DNA of 64,000 nt from Modestobacter sp. DSM 44400 (GCF_900107175.1 NZ_FNOZ01000004.1:62001-126000); one strand, 5' to 3'; positions 19,137 to 29,177 are shown, counted from the stretch's first letter. A program made the numbers and translations. The notes: generated by a model from the sequence alone, not told the origin.

Positions 19137-19285
19137 CCGCCCATCCTGACTGCTCCCGGCCGCAGCGCCCGACCCCGGGGGATGCTCGATCGCGCGGCGG
19201 CAGCCGCACCGCTCCGTCACCGAGGTGGGTGGGGTGTGCTTTCAGCACGGCGTAGCCGTTCCGCTCCTGCACGGAGGTGGGTGGG

Positions 19286-19291
19286 TAGAGT
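19286..19291 (+). promoter_or_regulatory. Probable -10 box of the thrC transcript
   Basis: TAGAGT matches the actinobacterial TANNNT -10 pattern and places the transcript start around 19297-19300, immediately before the SAM aptamer. Confidence 0.5.
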
Positions 19292-19302
19292 TACCAGCGT
19301 TC

Positions 19303-19432
19303 CACTCATCCAGAGGGGCAGGGGGACACGGCCCGACGAAGCCCCGGCAACCGCCATTCGCACTCCTGCGGAGGGAAGGTGCCAATTCCGTCCCGCGCGG
19401 CTCGACGGCCCGGCGCGGGGAAGATGAGGAGG
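19303..19432 (+). promoter_or_regulatory. SAM-I (S-box) riboswitch controlling threonine synthase
   Basis: All hallmark segments are in order: P1 5' strand CTCATC (19305-19310) followed by CAGAGGGG; GGCCCGACGAAGCC (from 19330); GGCAACC (19346-19352); GGTGCCAATTCC (19379-19390); and the 3' P1 strand GATGAG (19423-19428). The ribosome site GAGGAGG (19426-19432) overlaps the 3' strand of P1 and lies 10 nt from ATG 19443, so SAM-stabilised P1 would hide it. This points to translational repression by SAM without a separate terminator hairpin. Confidence 0.88.
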
Positions 19433-19442
19433 TAGTCGTCGC

Positions 19443-20744
19443 ATGACCCTGACCGCTCCCGGTTCTGCCCAGGCCGATGTCACTGAGGGGGGTCCGGTCC
19501 CGCCGAACCCGGCCCGCGGCCTCATCTGCCGCAACTGCGGTGCCACCTTCGGCCTCATCGCCGAGCACGCCTGCGCGGAGTGCTTCGGCCCGCTGGAGGT
19601 CGACTACGACCCCGAGCTGATGCGGGCGGTGACCCGGCAGCAGATCGAGGCCGGTCCGCAGAACATCTGGCGCTACGCCGCCCTTCTGCCGGTGGGTCAG
19701 GACCCGGCCGACCGGGTGACGCTGGACCCGGGGATGACCCCGCTGGTGCGCGCCGACCGGCTCGCCGCCGAGCTGGGCATCACCGGCGGGCTCTGGGTGA
19801 AGGACGACTCGGCCAACCCCACCCACTCCTTCAAGGACCGGGTGGTCAGCCTGGCCGCCACCGCGGCCAGAGGCTTCGGCTACGCCAAGATCGCCTGCGC
19901 CTCCACCGGCAACCTGGCCAACTCCGTGGCCGCGCACGCCGCCCGGATGGGGCTGCCCTCCTTCGTGTTCGTCCCCAGTGACCTGGAGCCGGGGAAGATC
20001 GTGCAGTCCGCGGTCTACGGCCAGGCGCTGATCGCCGTCGACGGCTCCTACGACGACGTCAACCGGCTGACCAGCGAACTCGCCGAGACCGACGAGTTCG
20101 AGGACACCGCCTTCGTCAACCAGAACGTGCGGCCGTACTACGCCGAGGGTTCCAAGACGATGGGCTACGAGATCGCCGAGCAGCTCGGCTGGCGGATCCC
20201 CGCCCAGATCGTCATCCCGATGGCGTCGGGGTCGCTGCTGACCAAGGTCGACAAGGCCTGGCGGGAGCTGGTGGCCGCCGGCATCGTCGAGGACACCGGG
20301 TGGAAGGTGTTCGGAGCGCAGTCGGCCGGCTGCGACCCGATCGCCACCGCCTTCGACAACGGCTGGGACGTCGTCAAGCCGGTCAAGCCCACCGGCATTG
20401 CCAAGTCGCTGAACATCGGCAATCCCGCCGACGGCCCCTACGCGCTGGACGCCATCCGGCGCACCGGAGGTGCCGTCGGCCGGGTTGGCGACGACGAGAT
20501 CGTGGCCGGCATCCGCGACCTGGCGCGCACCACCGGAATCTTCGCCGAGACCGCGGGCGGGGTCACCACCGCGGTGCTGCGCAAGCTGGTCGAGGGCGGC
20601 CTGCTCGACCCGGCGAAGGAGACCGTCGTCCTCAACACCGGCGAGGGCCTCAAGACGCTGGACCCGCTGCTGACCGTCGTCGGCCCGTCGCACCACGTGC
20701 AGCCCTCGCTGTCGTCGCTGCGCGAGGCCGGCCTGATCGGCTGA
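19443..20744 (+). CDS. thrC: Threonine synthase with N-terminal zinc ribbon
   Basis: PLP enzyme converting O-phosphohomoserine to threonine; 433 aa. Four Cys in CRNCGATF and CAECFGPLE (residues 29, 32, 44, 47) form a predicted zinc ribbon absent from the short mycobacterial ThrC. The PLP Lys is in [13 protein letters not shown] (about residue 130), phosphate-binding [14 protein letters not shown] follows, then the Gly-rich [14 protein letters not shown] and [14 protein letters not shown]. Expression is expected to be controlled by the SAM-I riboswitch directly upstream, unusual for threonine rather than methionine biosynthesis. No other Thr pathway genes (hom, thrB) are adjacent. Confidence 0.93.
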   Translation: MTLTAPGSAQADVTEGGPVPPNPARGLICRNCGATFGLIAEHACAECFGPLEVDYDPELMRAVTRQQIEAGPQNIWRYAALLPVGQDPADRVTLDPGMTPLVRADRLAAELGITGGLWVKDDSANPTHSFKDRVVSLAATAARGFGYAKIACASTGNLANSVAAHAARMGLPSFVFVPSDLEPGKIVQSAVYGQALIAVDGSYDDVNRLTSELAETDEFEDTAFVNQNVRPYYAEGSKTMGYEIAEQLGWRIPAQIVIPMASGSLLTKVDKAWRELVAAGIVEDTGWKVFGAQSAGCDPIATAFDNGWDVVKPVKPTGIAKSLNIGNPADGPYALDAIRRTGGAVGRVGDDEIVAGIRDLARTTGIFAETAGGVTTAVLRKLVEGGLLDPAKETVVLNTGEGLKTLDPLLTVVGPSHHVQPSLSSLREAGLIG

Positions 20745-20907
20745 CGAGGCCCGTCACAGTCCGGTCACGGCTGCTCGGCGGGGCTGCGACGTCCGCGGCT
20801 ATACCGTTCCGCGCGGTTCGTGGTTCACGTTCGTGATCGGCGGGAGGAAGAGCGAGATCCCGACCCCCAGCAGACGGGGGCCGACCGACGCACGCGTGGG
20901 AGCACAC

Positions 20908-21107
20908 GTGGCACAGGGCACCGTGAAGTGGTTCGACGCCGAGAAGGGCCTCGGCTCCATCACCGCCGACGCCGGGCAGGACGTCTTCGTCCACTACTCG
21001 GCCACCCAGATGGACGGGTAAAGAGCCTCGACGAGGGCCAGCGGGTCGGCTTCGAGGTCATGCAGGGCGAGAAGGGCCCGCAGGCCGACGGCGTCACCGC
21101 CGCCTGA
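20908..21107 (+). pseudogene. Cold-shock protein (CspA family), frameshifted
   Basis: From GTG 20908 the product reads [20 protein letters not shown] then [13 protein letters not shown] and stops at TAA 21019-21021. The remaining family residues (SLDEGQRVGFEVMQGEKGPQ) continue in the next frame to the TGA at 21105-21107. Inserting one C to change GGGTAAAGAGC into GGGTACAAGAGC restores the typical DGYKSL and a 66-aa protein. The RNP1 motif is also atypical: KGLGSI instead of KGFGFI or KGYGFI, losing two nucleic-acid-stacking aromatics. Both defects together favour a genuine decaying copy over a mere assembly error; a second, intact cold-shock gene lies at 51277. Confidence 0.85.
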
Positions 21108-21117
21108 TCGGCTCTGG

Positions 21118-21152
21118 CAGAGGCCGGTCCCCTTCGGGGGGCCGGGCCTCTG
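21118..21152 (+). terminator. Hairpin with TTCG loop after the cold-shock pseudogene
   Basis: Outer arms 21118-21125 and 21145-21152 and an inner stem closing on a TTCG tetraloop at 21133-21136, with one bulged base. It begins 11 bp after the pseudogene stop, so the transcription unit architecture is preserved. Confidence 0.75.
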
Positions 21153-21258
21153 TCGTCTGGGCGCCCGTGCGGGACACGGACAGCGGCGCAGCGGCGGCCG
21201 GGGACGACTCCTGGGCGCGGTGGAGGCCGGTAGGCCGACCGGGTGATCGACCCCCGTT

Positions 21259-21285
21259 CTTGCACTCGCCTGGGTCGAGTGCCAG
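21259..21285 (+). promoter_or_regulatory. CIRCE operator 1 (HrcA site) with overlapping promoter
   Basis: CTTGCACTC-N9-GAGTGCCAG matches the CIRCE consensus TTAGCACTC-N9-GAGTGCTAA. A plausible promoter is embedded: TTGCAC (21260-21265), 17 bp, CAGACT (21283-21288). HrcA binding here would block RNA polymerase; heat would derepress groEL. Confidence 0.88.
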
Positions 21286-21292
21286 ACTCGTC

Positions 21293-21319
21293 CTGGCACT
21301 CGGAGCACCTGAGTGCCAA
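21293..21319 (+). promoter_or_regulatory. CIRCE operator 2 (HrcA site)
   Basis: CTGGCACTC-N9-GAGTGCCAA, 7 bp downstream of operator 1 and about 120 bp before groEL. It lies in the transcribed leader, giving tandem HrcA control. Confidence 0.88.
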
Positions 21320-21336
21320 CCAGGTCGGAACGGTGA

Positions 21337-23067
<1,731 letters not shown>

Positions 23068-23128
23068 GTCCCGCCGTCAGCGCCAGCTGACACGCACCAC
23101 CAGCAACACTGCACGACCAGCACTGCCC

Positions 23129-23166
23129 GGCAGGGGCGGTTCCGCACACGCGGGGCCGCCCCTGTC
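23129..23166 (+). terminator. groEL terminator hairpin
   Basis: 11-bp stem (23129-23139 with 23156-23166, one G-T pair) and a 16-nt loop, 62 bp after the groEL stop and before the convergent VOC gene. Confidence 0.65.
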
Positions 23167-23200
23167 GGCGTTCCCGGGCCGAGGCGTCGACGACGGGGAC

Positions 23201-23641
23201 TCAGCTCTCGGGCTGGGGGAAGGCGTGCCGCCGGGGGGCGAAGCAGCAGAACTCGTTGCCCTCCGGGTCGACCAGCACGTCCCAGCTGACCTCCCCGGCG
23301 GCGAAGTCCGCCTCGTGGCCGGGGCGGTCGTCGCTGGCCCGGACGACGGTGGCCCCGAGCGTGACCAGCGCCTGGGTGTCGCCGACGACGTCGTGGTGCA
23401 TCCGGTTCTTGACCGTCTTGCCCTCGGGCACCGGGATGACCCAGATCAGCGGGCCGTGCCCGGCCGGGTCGGCGATCGGCACCGGCCAGTCCAGCGGGCG
23501 GGTCCACTCGTGCTCGGTCTGCCGCGGTCCGAGGGTGTCCCGCCGGACGTACCCCATCGCCGCGCACCACCAGTCGGCGAGCGCCTGGTGGTCGTGGGCG
23601 TCCAGGCAGATGTCCTTGAAGCGCGCGGGGGAGTCGGTCAT
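23201..23641 (-). CDS. VOC/glyoxalase-like domain protein
   Basis: 146 aa, a single vicinal-oxygen-chelate module. RFKDICLDAHDHQALADWWCAAMGY at the N-terminus and DVLVDPEGNEFCCFAP at the C-terminus are typical of the actinobacterial glyoxalase_6-like group, which usually lacks an assigned substrate. Residue pattern RMHHDVVGDTQALV provides a metal-ligand-like His-His. ATG 23641 has TACCCT 8 nt upstream, so expression may be leaderless. Only 24 bp separate it from the divergent DUF72 gene. Confidence 0.82.
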   Translation of the reverse strand: MTDSPARFKDICLDAHDHQALADWWCAAMGYVRRDTLGPRQTEHEWTRPLDWPVPIADPAGHGPLIWVIPVPEGKTVKNRMHHDVVGDTQALVTLGATVVRASDDRPGHEADFAAGEVSWDVLVDPEGNEFCCFAPRRHAFPQPES

Positions 23642-23665
23642 GGCCGAGCAGGGTAGGCGGGCGGG

Positions 23666-24490
23666 GTGACGGTGATCATCGGGACGTCCGGGTGGCAGTA
23701 CCGCGACTGGCGCGGCCGCTTCTACCCGCCGAAGCTGCCCCAGCGGCTGTGGCTCGAGCACCACGCCGCGCACTTCGCCACCGTCGAGAGCAACAACGCC
23801 TTCTACCGGCTGCCCGAGAAGACCACCTTCGGGGCGTGGCGGGAGCGCACCCCGCCGGACTACCGGTGGGCGGTGAAGGCCAGCCGCTTCCTGACCCACA
23901 TCAAGCGGATGCGCGAACCCGAGGAGCCGGTCGGTCGGCTGATGGAGCGGGCCGCCGGGCTCGGTGACCGGCTGGACGCGATCCTGCTGCAGCTGCCGCC
24001 CACCCTGCGCGCCGACGTGGACCTGCTGCGGGACTGCCTGGCGCAGTTCCCCGCCGGCACCCGGGTGGCCGTGGAGCCGCGACACGAGAGCTGGTGGACC
24101 GACGAGGTGCGGGCACTGCTGGAGCGGTACGGGGCGGCGCTGTGCTGGGCCGACCGAGACGAGCAGCCGCTGACCCCGCTGTGGCGCACCACCGACTGGG
24201 GCTACCTCCGCCTGCACACCGGGGCCGCCGAACCGTGGCCCCGCTACCGGCCGGGGACCCTCCAGTTGTGGGCCGAGCGGCTCGCGGCCGGCTACGGCGC
24301 GGACTCGGACGTCCTCGTGTACCTCAACAACGACCCGGGCGGCGCGGCCGTCATCGACGCCGTGGTCTTCGCCGAGGCGGTGCAGCGCACCGGCCGGCCG
24401 GCCACCCGGGTGCCCACGATGGCGCAGGCGACCGGGTCGGCCTGGCCGGCGCCGGAGCCACCAGCCGCGCGGCGGAAAGCAGCCGGCTAG
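23666..24490 (+). CDS. DUF72 family protein (YecE-like TIM barrel)
   Basis: 274 aa. Opens with IIGTSGWQYRDWRGRFYPPKLPQRLWL, then NNAFYRLPEKTTFGAWRERTPPDYRWAVKASRFLTHIKRM, and contains AVEPRHESWW and the late DVLVYLNNDPGGAAV, all diagnostic. Structures of the family are TIM barrels with an unknown enzymatic role. GTG 23666 is the only start compatible with the family N-terminus. Its last 4 bp overlap the convergent Gfo/Idh gene. Confidence 0.88.
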   Translation: MTVIIGTSGWQYRDWRGRFYPPKLPQRLWLEHHAAHFATVESNNAFYRLPEKTTFGAWRERTPPDYRWAVKASRFLTHIKRMREPEEPVGRLMERAAGLGDRLDAILLQLPPTLRADVDLLRDCLAQFPAGTRVAVEPRHESWWTDEVRALLERYGAALCWADRDEQPLTPLWRTTDWGYLRLHTGAAEPWPRYRPGTLQLWAERLAAGYGADSDVLVYLNNDPGGAAVIDAVVFAEAVQRTGRPATRVPTMAQATGSAWPAPEPPAARRKAAG

Positions 24491-25482
24491 AGGTCGACAG
24501 GAGCCTCCGCGTGGTGCACGCCCAGCTGCTCGGCGGCCTGCTGCAGAACTGCCTGGACGGCGAGGGTGTCGGCCAGCGGCATGACCGTGCTCTCCGTGCG
24601 GCCGGCCTGCAGGCACTCGGTGACCTCGAACAGCTCGTGGGCGTAGCCGCTGCCGAGCTGCGGGCGGGAGATGGTCTCCGGCTCGGCGTCCCCGCGGTGC
24701 AGCACAAACGTCTGCGGGTGGTGGAACCGCGGCAGGACGTCGATCCACCCCTGCGTGCCGAACACCCGGGCCTGGCCGGGCAACGCGTTGCGCAGCGAGG
24801 TCATCAGCGCGGCCGAGCGCCCGTCGGCGTAGCCGAGCAGCAGCGAGGCCTCGGCGTCGACCCCGGTGGGGAACTGGGAGCCGACGGCGCTGACCGTGTC
24901 GGGGGAGCCGAGCAGCATCTGGGCGAAGGAGACGACGTACACCCCGAGGTCGAGCAGCGCGCCGCCGCCGAGCTCGTGGCTGAACAGCCGATCCTCGGGG
25001 TCGAACTCGCGCTGTACCCCCAGATCGGCCTGCACGGAGCGGACCTTCCCGATCGCGCCGTCGGCGATCAGCTCCCGCAGGGCGACCACGGCCGGCTGGA
25101 ACCGGGTCCACATGGCCTCCATGACGAACACGCCGTGCTGCCGGGCCAGGTCGACCACCTCGATGGCGCCGGCGCTCGTGGCGGTGAAGGACTTCTCCAC
25201 CAGCAGCGCCTTGCCCGCTTCGATGGCGGCGCGGGCGATCGCGGCGTGCTGGGGGTGCGGGGTGGCGACGTAGAGGACGTCGACCTCCGGGTCGGCGATC
25301 ACCTCGGCGTAGGAGCCGTAGGACCGCTCCAGCCCGTGGCGGGAAGCGAAGTCGCGGGCGCGGTCCAGCGAACGCGAGGCCACCGCGACCGCCCGGGCGC
25401 CGTTCACCACCGAGAAGTCCTCGACCACCTGCTCCGCGATCCGGCCCGGCCCGACGACTCCCCAGCGGATCTCAGTGGTCAC
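24487..25482 (-). CDS. Gfo/Idh/MocA family oxidoreductase
   Basis: 331 aa. NAD(P)-binding GVVGPGRIAEQVVEDF at the N-terminus, then VLYVATPHPQHAAIARAAIEAGKALLVEKSFT with the conserved Glu-Lys of the family, and FVMEAMWTRFQPAV; the C-terminal half is the alpha/beta dimerisation domain. Closest in look to trans-1,2-dihydrobenzene-1,2-diol or xylose dehydrogenase-like members; substrate uncertain. GTG 25482 has TAGCGT 7 nt upstream, the local leaderless pattern; longer frames run across the DUF4031 gene on the other strand. Confidence 0.88.
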   Translation of the reverse strand: MTTEIRWGVVGPGRIAEQVVEDFSVVNGARAVAVASRSLDRARDFASRHGLERSYGSYAEVIADPEVDVLYVATPHPQHAAIARAAIEAGKALLVEKSFTATSAGAIEVVDLARQHGVFVMEAMWTRFQPAVVALRELIADGAIGKVRSVQADLGVQREFDPEDRLFSHELGGGALLDLGVYVVSFAQMLLGSPDTVSAVGSQFPTGVDAEASLLLGYADGRSAALMTSLRNALPGQARVFGTQGWIDVLPRFHHPQTFVLHRGDAEPETISRPQLGSGYAHELFEVTECLQAGRTESTVMPLADTLAVQAVLQQAAEQLGVHHAEAPVDL

Positions 25483-25533
25483 CGGGAAGACGCTAGCCGG
25501 ACCGCCGTGCCCGCCGGCGGGCAGACTGGCCCG

Positions 25534-25824
25534 GTGCCCGTGCTGATCGACACCCCCGTGTGGCCCTGGCGTGGCCGGCGCTGGTCGCACCTGGTCAGCG
25601 ACGTCAGCCACCAGGAGCTGCACGCCTTCGCCGCCGCGCTGGACATCCCGCGGCGGGCCTTCCAGGGCGATCACTACGACGTCCCGGAGGAGCTCTACGA
25701 CCGGGCGGTGTCCGCCGGCGCCGAGCCGGTCGGCTGTCGCGAGCTGCTGCAGCGGCTGCTGGCCGCCGGGTTGCGGGTCAGGAAACCGCGGGTCGCGGCG
25801 GCGCCGGGCGGATCAGATCAGTAG
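25534..25824 (+). CDS. DUF4031 domain protein
   Basis: 96 aa. Family core VLIDTPVWPWRGRRWSHLVSD followed by ELHAFAAALDIPRRAFQGDHYDVPEELYDRAVSAGAEPV is intact. Function unknown. GTG 25534 is preceded by CAGACT and 6 nt, so probably leaderless. It overlaps the end of the convergent DUF6458 gene by 7 bp. Confidence 0.85.
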   Translation: MPVLIDTPVWPWRGRRWSHLVSDVSHQELHAFAAALDIPRRAFQGDHYDVPEELYDRAVSAGAEPVGCRELLQRLLAAGLRVRKPRVAAAPGGSDQ

Positions 25825-26066
25825 CTCTCGTCGGTGGTCGTCCGCCGGGCGGGCGCGCCGTCCGGAGTGCTCCCGCGGGCCTCGGTCTGGACGGTCCGGC
25901 GCCGACGCGGAGCCCAGACGGCCAGCTCCACGAGCACGCCGAGCACGCCGGCGGCCATCAGGATCCAGCCCACGACCCGCAGGTCCACGCCGCTGACCTG
26001 TACGTCGACGGCGAAGGTCAGGATGGCGCCGAGGGCGATCAGGAAGATGCCGGTACCGAGCCGCAT
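25818..26066 (-). CDS. DUF6458-like small membrane protein
   Basis: 82 aa with two transmembrane helices (IFLIALGAILTFAVDV and VGWILMAAGVLGVLVELAVW) and a charged Arg/Thr tail ending TDESY. This short two-helix pattern with LGTGIFLIALGAILTFAV is common in actinobacteria. Function unknown. Confidence 0.8.
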   Translation of the reverse strand: MRLGTGIFLIALGAILTFAVDVQVSGVDLRVVGWILMAAGVLGVLVELAVWAPRRRRTVQTEARGSTPDGAPARRTTTDESY

Positions 26067-26178
26067 GGGAACTCCCTCTCCAGGCGGCCGTGCCGGGCCC
26101 GGTCGGATGACCGGCGGTGCGACCGCAGCCCGACAGTGGGTGCTGCCCGCGGGTGCGGCTACCCCAGGTCTGCCGGTG

Positions 26179-26808
26179 TCACCCGATGGGGTGAGCCCGG
26201 TTCCGCAGCAGGCCGAGTTCGGCCGTCAGGTTGGCCCGCGCCCGGTCGGTCCACTGCGCCGCGGTCTCCGGTAGCCGGTAGAGCGCCGGCAGCGCCAGCA
26301 ACTGCTGCAGGACGGCGGTGCGACCGGCGGTGAAGACCTCGTCGGACAGGTGCCCGTACTCCTCCCGCACCGCCGACGCGTAGGCGGCGTAGGCCTCGGC
26401 CGGTCCGGCCAGCACGGCGAGGTCGGCGTCGCAGAGCACCGCACCGTTGGCGTCGCCGGGCGCCGGGTCGTGCCCGGCGGTCAGCAGCACCAGCCGCTCG
26501 ACCTCCGTGCGCGTCGCGTCGTCCACCAGCCCGAGCAGGCCGATCCGGGCGCGGGCGGCGCTGACCCGCTCGTTGTCCTCGCGCGTCGGGTCGTAGGCGA
26601 CGTCGTGGTACCAGGCGGCGAGCCGGACGGCGGCCGGGTCGGCGGCGTGCCCGGCAAGCTCCCCGACGATGCCGAGCACTGCCGCCAGGTGAGCCAGGAC
26701 GTGGTAGCGGCGGTGCGGCTCGGACCACGAGCCAACGACCGCGGCCCACTCGGTCCGCGAGGTGGGGGAGTCGCCGGCGAGCTGAGCCCAGGTTGCGAAC
26801 GAGATCAT
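26179..26808 (-). CDS. HD-domain metal-dependent phosphohydrolase
   Basis: 209 aa. RRYHVLAHLAAVL provides the first His, RLAAWYHDVAYDP the His-Asp doublet, TAGHDPA a further His and CDADLAVLAG the distal Asp, matching the HD superfamily metal site of the predicted COG4339 group. Substrate unknown. ATG 26808 overlaps the stop of the upstream peptidase gene (ATGA), so the two form an operon and are translationally coupled. Confidence 0.88.
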   Translation of the reverse strand: MISFATWAQLAGDSPTSRTEWAAVVGSWSEPHRRYHVLAHLAAVLGIVGELAGHAADPAAVRLAAWYHDVAYDPTREDNERVSAARARIGLLGLVDDATRTEVERLVLLTAGHDPAPGDANGAVLCDADLAVLAGPAEAYAAYASAVREEYGHLSDEVFTAGRTAVLQQLLALPALYRLPETAAQWTDRARANLTAELGLLRNRAHPIG

Positions 26809-28076
26809 GCGACACCACAGCTGCGGACGGCGGTGAGCGCCAGCGCCCGGGCCACGTGTACCACCTCGGCGATCGGCACGTTCTCCCGAGGCGCGTGGGC
26901 CAGCCGCAGGTCACCGGGACCCAGGTGCAGCGTCGGAATGCCCGCGGCCGCGTAGAGCCGCAGGTCGGTGCCGGCCGGGAGTGCCTTCTCCACCGGGCGC
27001 GGACCGCCGGCGTCCACCGCCGCCTGCTGCACCCGCGGCAGCAGCGGGGAGTCCTGGAGGAGCTGTCCGCTGGCGAAGCTGCCGCCGACCCACTCGACCC
27101 GCACCGGGTGCCCGGACAGCCACGGGTGGTCGGCGCAGGCCCGGGCCACGGTCGACTCGAACTCCGCGCGCGCCTCCGACACCGCCTCGCCGACCCGGAC
27201 CCCGTAGCGGCCCTCGGCCACCAGCCGGTCGGGGACGGTGCTCGCCCAGTCGCCGGCCCGCAGCAGCCCGATGGAGATCCCGTAGGGCAGCTCGGTGCCG
27301 ACGAACCGGCCTTCGGTGCCGCGCTGCCGCTCGGCCTCGAACTGCCGCAGCGCCGCGTGCACGCGCTCGAACAGGGTGACCGCGCTGATCCCGGCGTCCC
27401 GCATCGCGCCGTGCGCGGCCAGCCCGATGACGGTCAGCCGGAAGGTCAGCGCCCCGGCGTTGGCGGTCATCACCGTGCCGGCGGTCGGCTCGGGGATGAT
27501 GCAGGCGGCACCCCGGTGCCCGCGGGCTAGGGTCGCCCAGGCGCCCAGCCCGCCGTCCTCCTCGCCGACGACGCTGTGCACCGCCAGCGGCCGGACCAGC
27601 CGCACGCCGGCGGCCTGCACCGCGCGGACGGCGCCGAGCGCGGCGACCAGCCCGCCCTTCATGTCGCAGGCGCCGCGTCCGTGCAGCAGCCCATCGGTGA
27701 CCCGCGGGGTGAACGGGTCGGCCGGCCACAGCGTCGGGTCGCCGGCCGGGACGACGTCCGTGTGCCCGCACAGCACCAGGCCGGGCTCGCCGTCCTCGAC
27801 GCCGGCCAGCGTGCCCACCACACCCCAGGCCTCAGTCCGGGTGACCTCCTGGCCGGGGGCGTCCTCGGCGCCCGCGGCCGCGAGCAGGTCGATCGGCCAG
27901 GCGTCGACGTCGGCGCCGTCCGCGGTCAGCCAGCCGGCGACCAGGTGCTGGGCCTCGGACTCCGCGGCCGTACCGCCGACCGACGGGACGGCGACCAGCT
28001 CGCGCAGCCGGTCGACCAGCCATTGTTCGTCCACGCACTCCAGGACCCGGGCCTCGGCGTCGGTCAGGTCCGCCAC
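26805..28076 (-). CDS. M20 family metallopeptidase/deacylase (ArgE/DapE-like)
   Basis: 423 aa. Zinc-site motifs: LVLCGHTDVVPAGD (first His and Asp), GRGACDMKGGLVA (bridging Asp), VVGEEDGGLGAW (catalytic Glu and ligand), CIIPEPT (Glu), and the late LGPGDLRLAHAPRE with His. The dimerisation domain sits in the middle (GLAAHGAMRDAGISA). Acetylornithine deacetylase-like, but several subfamilies share this pattern. GTG 28076 has CAGACT 6 nt upstream. It is the first gene of an operon with the HD protein. Confidence 0.9.
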   Translation of the reverse strand: MADLTDAEARVLECVDEQWLVDRLRELVAVPSVGGTAAESEAQHLVAGWLTADGADVDAWPIDLLAAAGAEDAPGQEVTRTEAWGVVGTLAGVEDGEPGLVLCGHTDVVPAGDPTLWPADPFTPRVTDGLLHGRGACDMKGGLVAALGAVRAVQAAGVRLVRPLAVHSVVGEEDGGLGAWATLARGHRGAACIIPEPTAGTVMTANAGALTFRLTVIGLAAHGAMRDAGISAVTLFERVHAALRQFEAERQRGTEGRFVGTELPYGISIGLLRAGDWASTVPDRLVAEGRYGVRVGEAVSEARAEFESTVARACADHPWLSGHPVRVEWVGGSFASGQLLQDSPLLPRVQQAAVDAGGPRPVEKALPAGTDLRLYAAAGIPTLHLGPGDLRLAHAPRENVPIAEVVHVARALALTAVRSCGVA

Positions 28077-28141
28077 GCCGGGAGTCTGGCACGGCCCCGC
28101 GGGCGGCCGGCCCGGACGCCGAACCCGCTACCGTCCCCGCC

Positions 28142-28387
28142 ATGTCTGCTCCACCGCCTCCACTCGGCTCGTACCGGAACCCCGCCGGGAGCGCCGGCAC
28201 CTACTGGCGGGACGGGCGGACTGGACCGGACACCTGCAGCAGCCAGGCCGAGACCTGGGCCTGGGACTCCGGGATCACCGACGGGCCGGGCCGCGAGGCG
28301 TCCAGGATCACAACAAGATGGGGGCAGCGCCCTCGAAGAGCGCGAGGGCGGTTCAACCGGGGTCACGCTCATCGGAGAGGTGATTGA
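28142..28387 (+). CDS. Small uncharacterised ORF, possibly a truncated gene
   Basis: 81 aa starting MSAPPPPLGSYRNPAGSAG; ATG 28142 has TACCGT 7 nt upstream, the leaderless pattern used by genuine genes here. The first 50 residues have acceptable GC3 coding character, whereas the Arg-rich tail (TTRWGQRPRRARGRF) looks like readthrough of non-coding DNA. The N-terminus resembles the Pro-rich start of actinobacterial membrane proteins. It may be the remnant of a gene broken near 28310, at the left edge of the 28.3-32 kb unit. No function assigned. Confidence 0.35.
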   Translation: MSAPPPPLGSYRNPAGSAGTYWRDGRTGPDTCSSQAETWAWDSGITDGPGREASRITTRWGQRPRRARGRFNRGHAHRRGD

Positions 28388-28448
28388 GAGTGAGACGCCA
28401 CGATTCGACTCGTTCGGTCACCGACCCGTCCCCTGGGGTGACAACGGC

Positions 28449-29177
28449 GTGGACCTAGGGCGATGGACAGCGCTGTTCCCCGCCGACGCGGCCCTGACGC
28501 CTCGGGACGTACAAATCCGTGACGCTGCGTGGGTCGCTCGATGCGTCGGTCGGGGCAGCGCGTCCCCGCTCGGCCCGCAGGACGTGACTGCGCTGGCCGA
28601 CCGGATCACCCCGACCCGGTTCCGGCGGGACGAGCCGGTATTCGGCGGCGCCGCCGGTGACCGCCCTGGCGTGTGGATCGTCCGTTCCGGTCACGTCGAG
28701 CTCGGCGTCGCGACACCGCGCGGAGGGGTGGTGATCGGGTTGCGGCGCCCCGGTGACGTCGAGGGCGACATCCCCCTGCTGCTCGGGATCCCCACCCCGT
28801 ACTCGGCCCGTGCGCTCGCCGACACCGTGTGCCTGTACCTGTCGCCGACCGCCTTCGAGGAGTTGCTCGGCCGGCACCCGGCATTGGCCCGGCGTTGGTT
28901 GTCGAGCGTGGCGCAGCGGCTGGCCACCAGCCACGGCCGACTGATCTCCCTGCTCGGCCGCCCCCTGGTGGCGCAGCTGGCCGGCCTTCTGGTCGACGAG
29001 TCCGAGGACGGGACGGTCGAGCTGCCCCAGCGCACTCTGGCGGCGATGCTCGGCGTGGCGCGGCCCTCACTCAACAAGGTGCTCAAGGAACTGGAGCGGC
29101 GAGGCCTCGTGGCACTCGGCTACGCCTCGATCCGGCTCCTCGACGAGGACGGCCTCCGGGGGGTGGCCGACGGCTGA
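28449..29177 (+). CDS. Crp/Fnr family transcription regulator
   Basis: 242 aa. A cyclic-nucleotide-binding-like beta barrel (FRRDEPVFGGAAGDRPGVWIVRSGHVELGV ... GDVEGDIPLLLGIP) is followed by a long dimer helix and a C-terminal winged HTH (LPQRTLAAMLGVARPSLNKVLKELERRGLV). No FNR-type N-terminal Cys cluster is seen, so an iron-sulfur sensor is unlikely. The start is uncertain: GTG 28449 (GGGGTGA 7 nt before it) or GTG 28380, which adds 23 residues. It converges on the AhpD/radical SAM/DoxX operon and is its probable regulator by position. Confidence 0.85.
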   Translation: MDLGRWTALFPADAALTPRDVQIRDAAWVARCVGRGSASPLGPQDVTALADRITPTRFRRDEPVFGGAAGDRPGVWIVRSGHVELGVATPRGGVVIGLRRPGDVEGDIPLLLGIPTPYSARALADTVCLYLSPTAFEELLGRHPALARRWLSSVAQRLATSHGRLISLLGRPLVAQLAGLLVDESEDGTVELPQRTLAAMLGVARPSLNKVLKELERRGLVALGYASIRLLDEDGLRGVADG

